This document shows positions 23,676-31,448 of a stretch of DNA of 35,092 nucleotides, piece after piece. A model generated the notes under the pieces. It saw only the letters and a list, made by a program, of their open reading frames with translations, searched no databases and was not told the origin of the DNA. Position 1 is the first letter of the stretch. The number at the start of each line of letters is the position of its first letter. Source of the DNA: Phycisphaerales bacterium (GTDB lineage: Bacteria; Planctomycetota; Phycisphaerae; UBA1845); NCBI GenBank assembly GCA_003597935.1, contig QZJT01000054.1:1-35092 (forward strand), read 5' to 3'. The position numbers and the translations under genes were made by a program.

Positions 23676-25285
23676 TTCACCCACGCCGCCGCCTTCGCCA
23701 GACGCACGAGTTTCCACAACTCGAACAGTCCCTGCGCTTTCGCCAGCCGGGTCATGACCGTCCGCGGGCGGCGATAGAAAGAGCGCACGGCTTCGACGCG
23801 CAGCTCATCCAGCCGCTGCGGCGTCAGGTAGCGGTGACGGATGTTGCTGGAGGTGAAGCGCTGTTCGTTCAACTCGTCGAGGAGAAACCCCCCGCGTTTG
23901 GCGCGCTCCGCCAGCGGCGTCCCGGCCAGGGCGTTGACGACGTTGTACGCCACGTAATCGGGATCGAGGTCGCTGACGAACGCCATGGTGGTGCGGATCT
24001 CCTCTTCCGTTTCGTCCTCGAAACCGATCATCACCAGGGCCGTGGTCTCGATGCCCAGGCTGCGGCAGTTGTAGAAGACGCGCTTGATCTGCTCGTCGCT
24101 GATGGGCTTGCCGTTGGCTTCGCGGCGGTGGCGCAGACCGCTTTCCACGCCGAACTCGATGCCGTAGCAGCCTGCCCGCTTCATGTAGCGCAGCAGCCGC
24201 GGCGTGGCCACGTCGATACGGGTGGTACACAGCCAGCGCAGATTCAGCCGCCGCTCGGCGAGTTTGCCCAGGAACTCGTCGGCGATGCGCTTGTTCAAAC
24301 CGAACGTCAGGTCCTTGAAGTAAACCTCGCGGAAGCCCAGCCGGTCGATTTCGACCAGTTCCTCGACGACGCTGTCGACGTCGCGGTAGCGCATCTTGCG
24401 ATAGAGGGCGTTGTCGATGCAGAACTCGCAGGTGTAGGGGCAGCCGAAGCTCAGTTGCACGCACGTGACGGGGTTCCGCTTGGACTGAGGAAAGAAATAG
24501 CGATGGTCCCTGAAGATGGCGTGCTCCGGCATCGGCAGGTGGACGCCGGTCTCGTAGCGGACGGTCACGTCCGGCACTGCGACGCGGCCGTCGCGGCGGG
24601 CGGCTACGTTCACCAGCCGCTCGGCGTCGCCGCGGAGAATCTCCGTCAGGTTATGCTCGACGCTGTTGAGGATCAGCCCGTCGATGTGCGGATGGTTCGC
24701 AAGGATGTCGCCGCAGGCCTGCCGCTGCAGCACGGTGGCGATGGGCACCACGACGTAGACCGGCACGCCGCCCAGGGCGTCCTTGACGTGCCGCAGGCGG
24801 CGCAGGTCGCGTTCGGCGCCGTCGCAGGAGACGATCGACACCACCCCCGCGATGTCACGGCCGCGAAGTTCGTCACACAGCCGCCGCCAGCCCCAGCGGC
24901 GGATCTGGGCATCGACGTACACGGGCCGGAACCCGGCCTCGCGCACCGAGCCGGACAGCAGAATCAGGTCGATGTTGGGAAACGCCGCGGCCGTGCCGGA
25001 CTTTTCGCGCAGCAGGCCGCGGCGGACGTAAACGTCTTCCGACGGCGGATCGAGCAGGAGCCACTCGCGACCGGCGGCGCTGCGGGCATGCGCCGGGGGT
25101 GCTGAATCACCGTGCGCGATCCGTGGCCGCGACGGAGCAGGCGCCTCCGCGCGGGCTGAAGCCCGCGGCTCGCTGGTGGCGCATGTTGGCGCGCTGCGAT
25201 CTGGAGGGTCTGGCGTCAAAGACCCGACTCCGATTAGCACCATACGGCGCTTCACGACCACCGGACCCTGCGCGCGGCGCAGCAC
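23672..25285 (-). CDS. Radical SAM protein with B12-binding-like N-terminal domain
   Basis: Protein of up to 537 residues. Residues about 75-230 resemble the cobalamin-binding-type domain that starts many such enzymes (WLLLDPPSEDVYVRRG, DLILLSG). The [4Fe-4S] motif CxxxCxxC is C282, C286 and C289 in GCPYTCEFCID. It is followed by the radical SAM core (EVYFKDLTFGLNKR, GIEFGVESGL, GIETTALVMIGFEDETEEEI). The role in this cluster is unknown; enzymes of this kind methylate or rearrange lipids and sugars. The conserved sequence begins only near residue 75. No ATG, GTG or TTG occurs in frame just before it, and the stretch before contains a palindromic repeat (SEPRASARAEAP), so the true start is either GTG 25285 or ATG 25243, with a repeat-derived leader, or has been damaged. 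It is upstream of the DegT gene across a 207-base repeat gap. Confidence 0.85.
   Translation of the reverse strand: MLRRAQGPVVVKRRMVLIGVGSLTPDPPDRSAPTCATSEPRASARAEAPAPSRPRIAHGDSAPPAHARSAAGREWLLLDPPSEDVYVRRGLLREKSGTAAAFPNIDLILLSGSVREAGFRPVYVDAQIRRWGWRRLCDELRGRDIAGVVSIVSCDGAERDLRRLRHVKDALGGVPVYVVVPIATVLQRQACGDILANHPHIDGLILNSVEHNLTEILRGDAERLVNVAARRDGRVAVPDVTVRYETGVHLPMPEHAIFRDHRYFFPQSKRNPVTCVQLSFGCPYTCEFCIDNALYRKMRYRDVDSVVEELVEIDRLGFREVYFKDLTFGLNKRIADEFLGKLAERRLNLRWLCTTRIDVATPRLLRYMKRAGCYGIEFGVESGLRHRREANGKPISDEQIKRVFYNCRSLGIETTALVMIGFEDETEEEIRTTMAFVSDLDPDYVAYNVVNALAGTPLAERAKRGGFLLDELNEQRFTSSNIRHRYLTPQRLDELRVEAVRSFYRRPRTVMTRLAKAQGLFELWKLVRLAKAAAWVK
25141..25178. repeat. Palindromic element inside the 5' end of the radical SAM frame
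   Basis: A copy of the GGGCTTCAGCCC family in inverse orientation, with GCGCGGGCTGAAGCCCGC at its core. It shares a roughly 30-base core with the copy near 34790, including CAGCGAGCC on one side. It is translated within the N-terminal extension of the radical SAM protein. Confidence 0.85.
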
Positions 25286-25292
25286 GCTCCGC

Positions 25293-25350
25293 GTGGCGGG
25301 CGGGTCCGAATGGCAGTCCTATCGGACGTGTGTGCGGGTCGGATAAGTTA
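25293..25350 (+). repeat. GGGTCCGAATGG repeat, copy 1
   Basis: The core GCGGGTCCGAATGG followed by CAGTCCTATCGGACG also occurs, in inverse orientation, at 31449-31503 (TAGTCTTATCGCACG). Agreement is high over about 35 bases, then loosens at a shared GG-TC-GAT. No protein function is implied. Confidence 0.75.
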
Positions 25351-25356
25351 CGGCGG

Positions 25357-25530
25357 TCACGCCTGCCCGCCGCACATGGCCTTGAGGCGCTCCGCGATCT
25401 GCTCGGGCGTCAGTTCTTCCTTGCGAGTGGCGATGGACCACGTGCATGATCGCGCCGCCGGGGCCGTCCATGCGGAACAGATCCGAAGCGGTGACGCGCG
25501 TGCCACGGGCATTTTTGCCCGTGAGCGTAC
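25357..25530 (-). pseudogene. Frameshifted C-terminal gene remnant
   Basis: On the minus strand the sequence reads GTRVTASDLFRMDGPGGA and MHV in one frame. From about 25440 it continues, in the next frame, SIATRKEELTPEQIAERLKAM and CGGQA to a stop at 25357. Both parts look like real protein and join smoothly if one base is lost or gained. No start is left. I do not recognise the family. It lies just beyond the truncated DUF3800 gene in the same orientation. Confidence 0.4.
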
Positions 25531-25594
25531 GTCGCGCCGGGCGGCTCACGGCCTGTCAGGCCGCACCACGCGGGAGGCCGCCCCCCCCGATGCG

Positions 25595-25912
25595 TCACCA
25601 ACCTCCGACGGCAGCCACGCCTTCGATGGGTGTTGAACCCCGGGCGTCGATCCGATGCGCGAAGAACTTCCGTTGTTCGTGCCGCAGATCGCGGAAGTGC
25701 AGTGGTTTCTTCAGCGGTATGCGGTGCTGCGGGTTACGGTTCCGCTTCAGGCGGTCGCGAATCTCATCAACGAGCGAGAGCACGTCGCGGTCCATTGATC
25801 GCCGCAGGACCACGCCAGCGAGGACGAACCAGGAGGAGCTGCCCGGGTCGAAGCGGAACCCTTCGTCGCCAGTTTCGTCGATATACACTACGAAAGTCGG
25901 ATTGCCTGCCAC
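25595..25912 (-). pseudogene. Truncated DUF3800 gene
   Basis: The first 80 residues match the DUF3800 N-terminus: FVVYIDETGDEGF, SSWFVLAGVVLRR, VDEIRDRL, then PLHFRDLRHEQRKFFAHRI. The domain normally runs to 200-300 residues with further acidic motifs, but this frame ends at residue 105 in low-complexity sequence (GSTPIEGVAAVGGW). The start is GTG at 25912 with AGGAA about 6 bases upstream, so the 5' end is intact. DUF3800 proteins are often found with mobile elements and defence loci and have an RNase-H-like fold. The truncation makes activity unlikely. Confidence 0.7.
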
Positions 25913-25967
25913 GACTTTCCTGATAGCCCGATTCGATATCGCGTCCCTTGGCGCCGCGCGAAGCGAA

Positions 25968-26283
25968 TCAGACCGCCCGACGGGCGCAACGCTCGATCAC
26001 TTTAGCGTCCTCATCCTTGCGGAAGCAAGCGAGGTCGGCCTGGAGAAACGACCACGAGTCCGCCAGCACGATATGCCATCGAGCGGCGTGCGGCCGGCGT
26101 TGGCGAGCGCGTCGTTCAGGCAATCTACTGTCCCAGGCCAAGTGACGGCGACACTGCACCACCAGGACGCGCCTGGCCCTGGCGGTACGGTCGGAGTTGG
26201 GTTGTCGAAGATGGCGTCGAGCCGAAACTCCTGATACTCGCAGTCTCCCCCTTCCGGTACCATGGTGCTCGCCTGGTGAGCTT
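25968..26283 (-). pseudogene. Decayed or frameshifted gene upstream of DUF3800
   Basis: Between the VOC gene and the DUF3800 start, the minus strand has a protein-like stretch MVPEGGDCEYQEFRLDAIFD in one frame and, after a frame change near 26080, VLADSWSFLQADLACFRKD then KVIERCARRAV to a stop at 25968. Neither half is a complete gene and the family is not recognised. The gap to the DUF3800 start is 55 bases. Confidence 0.35.
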
Positions 26284-26309
26284 TCTCTGACGCGGTCCTT
26301 GACACCCCC

Positions 26310-26720
26310 TCAGCGCTGGGGTCCCGTAAACGTCGTCGTCTGGTCGACGAAGCAGAGCTTGTTGCCGAAGGGGTCTTCGACGTAGAAGGACCGTTCGCCC
26401 CAGGGGCGGGTATGGATGGCGCCGGCCGGGTCGCCGTGGACGGTTTCCGTGCTGAAGGTCGCCCCGGCCGTGCGGCACGCGGCGAAGGCCGCCTCCAGGT
26501 CCGGCACGGCGAAATACAGCCACTCCGGGTTCGGCTGCGGGTCGTAGCCGTCGCCGTCGCCGCGCGGGTCGAAACAGGCGAGGATCGTGCCGCCGCAGTC
26601 GAAATAGTGGCGTCCGCCCGACACCCGCACTCCCGGCGAGCCCAGCACCGCGGCATAGAAGGCGGCCGCCCGGTCAATGTCGCTGACCGGCAGGATCACT
26701 CGAAACAGCTTCGCGGACAT
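26310..26720 (-). CDS. VOC family protein (glyoxalase/dioxygenase fold)
   Basis: Small soluble protein of 136 residues made of two beta-alpha-beta-beta-beta units typical of the vicinal oxygen chelate fold. Unit 1: LFRVILPVSDIDRAAAFYAAVLG, with GGTILACFDP later. Unit 2: EWLYFAVPDLEAAFAACRTAGATF, then SFYVEDPFGNKLCFVD, the usual ending. Members include glyoxalases, fosfomycin-resistance enzymes and many uncharacterised proteins; the metal ligands are not complete enough here to choose one. The start at 26720 is supported by GGAGG 6 bases upstream. It stands alone; the next gene to the right is divergent. Confidence 0.88.
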   Translation of the reverse strand: MSAKLFRVILPVSDIDRAAAFYAAVLGSPGVRVSGGRHYFDCGGTILACFDPRGDGDGYDPQPNPEWLYFAVPDLEAAFAACRTAGATFSTETVHGDPAGAIHTRPWGERSFYVEDPFGNKLCFVDQTTTFTGPQR

Positions 26721-26795
26721 TGGGGTCCTCCACTTGGCCTGGTTGCGTCGTGAGCGTGGAGTTTACTCACGCCGTACCAGATGAGAAGGTGCAGC

Positions 26796-27002
26796 ATGGG
26801 ATACCCGACGAAAGTCCGACTCATCCAGCGCCGGAGCGGTGCGCAGTGGTACGTCAAGTTCCCGGCGGCCGTGACCGGCGTCCTTGACTTTCAGAAGGGC
26901 GAGGTCGTCGAGTGGACCGTCCAGGATCGCCACGCCCTCATCCTCAAACGAGTCGAAGCGCCCCCGGCACCCGAGGAGCCGGCGCGGAAAAAAAGGCGCT
27001 GA
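26796..27002 (+). CDS. Small AbrB/SpoVT-like protein
   Basis: Protein of 68 residues: TKVRLIQRRSGAQWYVKFPAAVTGVLDF then KGEVVEWTVQDRHALILKR, with a basic end RKKRR. The pattern (strand, FPAAV, KGE-x-VEW, strand) matches swapped-hairpin AbrB-type proteins. In other bacteria similar small proteins sit directly before transposase genes; that link is from memory. The ATG at 26796 was preferred over 26781 because AAGG lies 7 bases upstream. A partner gene would be expected right after, but 27003-27329 holds no intact frame. Confidence 0.65.
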   Translation: MGYPTKVRLIQRRSGAQWYVKFPAAVTGVLDFQKGEVVEWTVQDRHALILKRVEAPPAPEEPARKKRR

Positions 27003-27329
27003 CGCTCGTGCTCGCCACCCTGGAACCGCGCAGCGACGTTCGCGACGCATTCGAGTGCGTCATCCGCGGCCGCGTCCGGAACCGGGTATCCGCTCGGGCT
27101 GACCTGCTTGGCGAGCAGGAAGGCGTCACGCGGCCGGCACCCGGCGCCGAGTCCTATCCGCCGGCTTTAGTGCAGTCGCAAAACTGCCGCCGGTTGACAA
27201 AACGACACCTCACGCCTTGGAAGGTGAGGGCGGTCATGTTAGACTACGGGCCGCGCCTGCCTTTGGTCGTCTCGGGGATAGGGCGTCCGGTTCAGAGGGG
27301 TCAAGGTCGACGAAAGGAGTTTTCTGCCC
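27003..27329. other. Intergenic region, possible gene remnant and subtilase leader
   Basis: About 330 bases without an intact gene. The first 130 bases read TLVLATLEPRSDVRDAF and onward in one plus-strand frame, which could be the N-terminal scrap of a gene once following the AbrB-like protein; this is weak. A TTGACA at 27194-27199 is followed by a hairpin CCTCAC...GTGAGG (27209-27230), upstream of the first subtilase. No matching -10 was found 17 bases after it. Confidence 0.35.
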
Positions 27330-29315
27330 ATGCCACGCCGTACGTTTCCGCGCATCGTTCTGCCCGCCGCGATGACGGCGATCCTTTCCACCTCGCCTGC
27401 GCTTGGCGGTGTTCCGCCGGCCGCGGCCGATCTTGCCAAGTTCGCTAACGGGCTGGACGCGGCCGTCAGTCAGGCAGCGGAAGGGCAGTTCCTGCCCGTG
27501 GTGCTGGTATTGCGGGATCAGGCCGAGCGGGCCGCGATCGAAGCGGCCGCGGCAAATCCCGACATCAATCAGCGACGGGCCGCGGTGACGGCGCTGCTGA
27601 AGGACCATGCCCAGCGTACCCAGGGGGCGCTGCTGGATTGGGTGCGCAGTCAGGTGGAGGCCGGCAAGGCGTCCGATGCCACGCGGGCGTTCTGGATCAG
27701 CAACATAGTCTCGGCCGAACTTACGGCCGACGCCGTGCTGGAAGCGGCCGGGCGCGACGACGTGGCTTGGATCCTCCATGATCCGCCCAGCACCGACGCG
27801 TGGATCCCGGCGATTCCGGCCGAGGGCGGCGACGCCACCGAAGTCGAGTGCGGCGTGGAACTGATGGGCGCCCCGCGGGTGTGGAACGACCTCGGCATCA
27901 CCGGCCGCGGCGCCGTGATCTCCGCCACCGATTCCGGCACCTGCTATCAACACCGCGATCTTGCGGACCACGTCTACCAGAACCCGGGCGAGATCCCCGG
28001 CAACAACATTGACGACGACGGCAACGGCTACATCGACGACGTGGTCGGCTGGGACTTCGAGAACAACGACAACGACCCGGCGGATTCGCTCGGCCACGGC
28101 ACGCACGTGGCCGGCACCATGGCCAGCGACGGGACGGAAGGCACTCAGGCAGGCATGGCGCCGGACAGCGACATCATGCTGCAGAGGATCGGCTCCGAAC
28201 GCGGGATTGTGCCCAGCGACGTGTGGGAATCGATGGAGTACTCGGCCGACAACGGCGTGCGCTTGCAGGGCATGAGCTTCGGCTGGAACCGTCTGGACGC
28301 CCCCACGCGGGCTGTCTGGCGAACGAACTGCATCAACACCATCGCCGCCGGCACCGCCCTCGTCGTGGCGGCCGGCAATGAGGGCACGTGCTGTCCACCC
28401 ACCTGGCACACGCGGACTCCCGGCGACGTGCCCGAGGTCATCACCGCCGGCGCCACCGACTGCAACGACGTCATCGCTGGCTTCAGCAGCCGCGGACCGG
28501 TGCAGTGGGCGGACGTTCCCGGCTACAACGACTGGCCGTACCCGCCGGGACTGATCAAGCCGAGCGTATCCGCCCCGGGCGTGAACACCAAGTCGTTGCG
28601 GCTGAGCGGCTGCAGCGGCTATACCAACCTCAGCGGCACGTCCATGGCGACGCCGCACGTGTCGGGCACCATCGGCCTGATGCTGGAAGCGAATCCGAAT
28701 CTTTCGCCGGAGGAGATCAAGGACATCTTGATGGATACAGCCGTCGATCTCGGCGCGCCCGGAAAGGACAACGAGTACGGCGCGGGCCGGGTGGACGCCT
28801 ATGAGGCGGTGCTGGCGTCGATGTCCGATCCGGAGCCGGCGGCGTGCTGTTTCGGTGACGGCTCCTGCCGGAACCTGCTGCGAGACGCGTGTGTGGGCGA
28901 CGGCGGACGGTACAACTTCGGCAAGCTATGTGATTCGTTCAACTGTCCGCAGCCGGGCGCGTGCTGCATCGACAACGATACCTGCGAGGTGATGCTGCAG
29001 CGCGACTGCCAGGCGCAGGGCGGCGAGTTCATCGGGGAAGGCGTCAGTTGCTTCCGCGCCTGCCCGTGCGACGTCATCAGAAAGCTGAAGGGCAAGTGCA
29101 AGGGTAGCGGGACGCTGAAGGGCGTGCTGAAGTTCGTGGACGACAGTTGGGACGGCCGGGTCGTTAAGATGGGCGTCGGCGACCGGCTGCGCTACGACGT
29201 GACGGTGCATGGCAAGAGAGCAACGCTCTACACCTGCTGCTTCAACGGGGTGCAGGAACTGAAGCTGCTCGATCCGGCCGGATGCGTGGATCCGGTGATG
29301 GTGAATTGCCCATAG
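27330..29315 (+). CDS. Secreted subtilisin-like protease (S8) with Cys modules, paralogue 1
   Basis: Secreted serine protease of 661 residues. Signal peptide (MPRRTFPRIVLPAAMTAIL), then a propeptide of about 130 residues. The catalytic triad is D201 in SATDSGTC, H259 in GHGTHVAG and S438 in GTSMATPH, with oxyanion N350 in AAGNEG, so the enzyme looks active. Between Asp and His is an Asp/Asn-rich insert (NNIDDDGNGYIDD), probably calcium-binding. Residues about 502-579 are two Cys modules (AACCFGDGSC and GACCIDNDTC types). C580 to the end is the 82-residue shared module, with a penultimate Cys. AAGGAG lies 10 bases before the ATG. The paralogue starts 94 bases after its stop on the same strand, so they are probably cotranscribed. 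Substrates are unknown. Confidence 0.93.
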   Translation: MPRRTFPRIVLPAAMTAILSTSPALGGVPPAAADLAKFANGLDAAVSQAAEGQFLPVVLVLRDQAERAAIEAAAANPDINQRRAAVTALLKDHAQRTQGALLDWVRSQVEAGKASDATRAFWISNIVSAELTADAVLEAAGRDDVAWILHDPPSTDAWIPAIPAEGGDATEVECGVELMGAPRVWNDLGITGRGAVISATDSGTCYQHRDLADHVYQNPGEIPGNNIDDDGNGYIDDVVGWDFENNDNDPADSLGHGTHVAGTMASDGTEGTQAGMAPDSDIMLQRIGSERGIVPSDVWESMEYSADNGVRLQGMSFGWNRLDAPTRAVWRTNCINTIAAGTALVVAAGNEGTCCPPTWHTRTPGDVPEVITAGATDCNDVIAGFSSRGPVQWADVPGYNDWPYPPGLIKPSVSAPGVNTKSLRLSGCSGYTNLSGTSMATPHVSGTIGLMLEANPNLSPEEIKDILMDTAVDLGAPGKDNEYGAGRVDAYEAVLASMSDPEPAACCFGDGSCRNLLRDACVGDGGRYNFGKLCDSFNCPQPGACCIDNDTCEVMLQRDCQAQGGEFIGEGVSCFRACPCDVIRKLKGKCKGSGTLKGVLKFVDDSWDGRVVKMGVGDRLRYDVTVHGKRATLYTCCFNGVQELKLLDPAGCVDPVMVNCP

Positions 29316-29408
29316 ACTTTCGCGGATGCAGCGGCGGCGCCGTGCCGCGGCTGAACCGAGTGCGTGGGGACGTGGTTTGATTCCTGGAAGTTACGAGGAG
29401 TACGTGGA

Positions 29409-31334
29409 ATGTCGCAATGGAAGATGCTGGGGGGGATGGTGGTCTGCTTGACCGCGGCCGGCGCCGCTTACGCCGGATACGTCGATCCGGAGCTGGCGAG
29501 AGTCCTGAAGGACACGGCGCCCGACGAGGCCGTGTCCACGTTCGTGGTGATGGCCGACCAGGTGGACGTGCCGGCCTTGAGCCGTCACCTGACCCGGATT
29601 CAGGCGGACCGCCACCTGCGCCACAAAATCGTGGTGAGTCGGCTGATGGAGAAGGCCGCGGCCACCCAGGGCGGCCTGCTCCACTATCTGGAAGGCCAGC
29701 AGCAGGCCGGCCACGTGAAGTTCTATGAGGGCTACTGGATCACCAACCTGGTGCAGGTGGTGGCGGTCCCCTCGGTGATCGAAGCGATCGCCGAGCGCGA
29801 TGACGTCGAGGTCGTCTACGAGGACGTCCCGGTCGAGACCATCCTGCCGGTCGAGATCGAGGGGCCGCAGCCGCCGTCGCCGATCGCGGCGCCCGAGCCG
29901 GGCATCCGCATCATCGGCGCGGACCGCGTCTGGAACGAACTGGGCATCCGCGGCGAGGGCGCGCTGGTGTCGCACCTCGACACCGGCGCGGACGGCAACC
30001 ACCCGGCGTACAACTCGCGTTGGCGCGGGCTGGATCCGCGTTATGAGAACCACCCGGAGTGGGCGTTCTTCGACCCGATCACCAACCGGACGTTTCCGTT
30101 CGACGCCGGCAGCCACGGGACCCACACGATGGGCACCATCACCGGCAACGCTCCCAATGCGGAGATCGGGGTGGCCCCGGAGGCGGAGTGGATCACCGCG
30201 GCCGTGATCGACCGCAACCCCGACCCGGAGCGCACGACCTACATCGCGGCGCTGCAGTGGACGGCCGACCCGGACGGCAATCCCGAGACCTCATTCGACG
30301 TGCCGGACGTCTGTTCGAACTCATGGGGTACGCGGGTTCATGCGCCCTGCGCCCAGAATTTCTGGGCGGCGATCGACAACTCGGAAGCGGCGGGCGTGGT
30401 GCAGGTGTTCGCGGCCGGCAACGAAGGGCAGAGCGGGCTACGCCGCCCCGGTGACCGCGCCACCGATGAGTACCGCACCTTCGCGGTGGCGGCCTGCGAC
30501 GGCAATAACCCGGACTGCCCCATCGCCAGCTTCTCGTCGCGCGGTCCGACGACCTGCACGCCGGACGGGCGTCCGGCGATCAAGCCCGAAATCGCCGGCC
30601 CGGGCGTCAACGTCCGCTCGTCGCTGCCGGGCGGCGCCTACGGCAACCTGAGCGGCACGTCCATGTCCACGCCGCACCTGGCCGGCGTGGCCGCCCTCAT
30701 GCGCTCGGGCAACCCGGAACTGGGCGTGGAGGAGATCAAGCAGCTCATGATGGACACCGCCACGGACAAGGGCGAGCCGGGCAATGACAACTCATTCGGC
30801 TGGGGTCTGGTGAACGCCTACGAGGCGGTGGTCGCCGGTCTGAACGATCCCGAGCCGGCCGCCTGCTGTTTCCGCGACGGATCCTGCGAGAACCTGATGC
30901 GGACGGACTGCGTCGACCGCGGCGGCCGCTCGCAGTTCGGCGAAACCTGCGAGACGTTCAACTGCCCGCAGCCGGGCGCCTGCTGCGTCAACAACTTCAC
31001 CTGCGAGATCATGCTGGAGCGCGATTGCATCAGCCAGGGCGGCGAGTTCATGGGCGAAGGCGTCGGCTGCGAGCTGATCTGCCCCTGCGACGTGATCAAG
31101 AAGATGAAGGGCAACTGCAAGGGCAGCGGCACGCTCAAGGGCATCGTGAAGTTCAGGAACACCAGTTGGGACGGCCGCACGGTCAAGTTCCAGGTGGGCG
31201 ACCGCCTGCGCTTCGACGTCACCGTCCACGGCAAGAAGGCCACCCTGTTCACCTGCTGCTTCGACGGCCCGCAGACCGTCCGCCTCATCGATCCGGACGG
31301 GTGCCTGGAGCCGATCATTGTCAACTGCCCGTAA
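29409..31334 (+). CDS. Secreted subtilisin-like protease (S8) with Cys modules, paralogue 2
   Basis: Protein of 641 residues with the same layout as its left neighbour: signal peptide (MLGGMVVCLTAAGAAYA), propeptide, S8 domain, two Cys modules, then an 82-residue C-terminal module ending in NCP. The triad is D191 in SHLDTGADG, H239 in SHGTHTMG and S418 in GTSMSTPH, with N338 in AAGNEG. The start at 29409 is fixed by GAGGAG 8 bases upstream; the longer frame to 29364 has no signal peptide at its start. The Cys modules and C-terminus are nearly the same as in paralogue 1 (CDVIKKMKGNCKGSGTLKG), while the catalytic domains differ much more, so the tail is under stronger constraint or has been copied recently. 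A hairpin terminator follows. Confidence 0.93.
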   Translation: MSQWKMLGGMVVCLTAAGAAYAGYVDPELARVLKDTAPDEAVSTFVVMADQVDVPALSRHLTRIQADRHLRHKIVVSRLMEKAAATQGGLLHYLEGQQQAGHVKFYEGYWITNLVQVVAVPSVIEAIAERDDVEVVYEDVPVETILPVEIEGPQPPSPIAAPEPGIRIIGADRVWNELGIRGEGALVSHLDTGADGNHPAYNSRWRGLDPRYENHPEWAFFDPITNRTFPFDAGSHGTHTMGTITGNAPNAEIGVAPEAEWITAAVIDRNPDPERTTYIAALQWTADPDGNPETSFDVPDVCSNSWGTRVHAPCAQNFWAAIDNSEAAGVVQVFAAGNEGQSGLRRPGDRATDEYRTFAVAACDGNNPDCPIASFSSRGPTTCTPDGRPAIKPEIAGPGVNVRSSLPGGAYGNLSGTSMSTPHLAGVAALMRSGNPELGVEEIKQLMMDTATDKGEPGNDNSFGWGLVNAYEAVVAGLNDPEPAACCFRDGSCENLMRTDCVDRGGRSQFGETCETFNCPQPGACCVNNFTCEIMLERDCISQGGEFMGEGVGCELICPCDVIKKMKGNCKGSGTLKGIVKFRNTSWDGRTVKFQVGDRLRFDVTVHGKKATLFTCCFDGPQTVRLIDPDGCLEPIIVNCP

Positions 31335-31375
31335 CAGGCTGCGTCCCCAGACGTAACCGGGCGGGTTGAGAGCCC

Positions 31376-31424
31376 GAGGCCGCGGTTCGGTGGCTGCCTG
31401 CCGCTGGGCCGCGGCCTCTTCTTG
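31376..31424 (+). terminator. Hairpin terminator after the subtilase pair
   Basis: GAGGCCGCGG (31376-31385) pairs perfectly with CCGCGGCCTC (31409-31418) across a 23-base loop, followed by TTCTT. It lies 42 bases after the second subtilase stop. The U-run is short, so it is called with moderate confidence. Confidence 0.6.
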
Positions 31425-31448
31425 AACCGTTTGCCTTTGGCCCAAGTC

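Noticed and set aside
22265..25105. 946-residue plus-strand frame opposite the DegT and radical SAM genes
   Set aside because: It spans two real minus-strand genes and a repeat gap; composition is that of an antisense shadow.
25446..26234. 262-residue plus-strand frame over the decayed island
   Set aside because: Ser/Arg-rich and antisense to the DUF3800 fragment, whose motifs and ribosome binding site are clear.
26290..26312. ACCCC...GGGGT hairpin at the end of the VOC gene as a terminator
   Set aside because: Short stem overlapping the stop codon and no T-run after it.
27194..27230. TTGACA with a following hairpin as the promoter of the first subtilase
   Set aside because: No -10 hexamer at 16-18 bases and no U-run after the hairpin, so neither promoter nor terminator can be supported.
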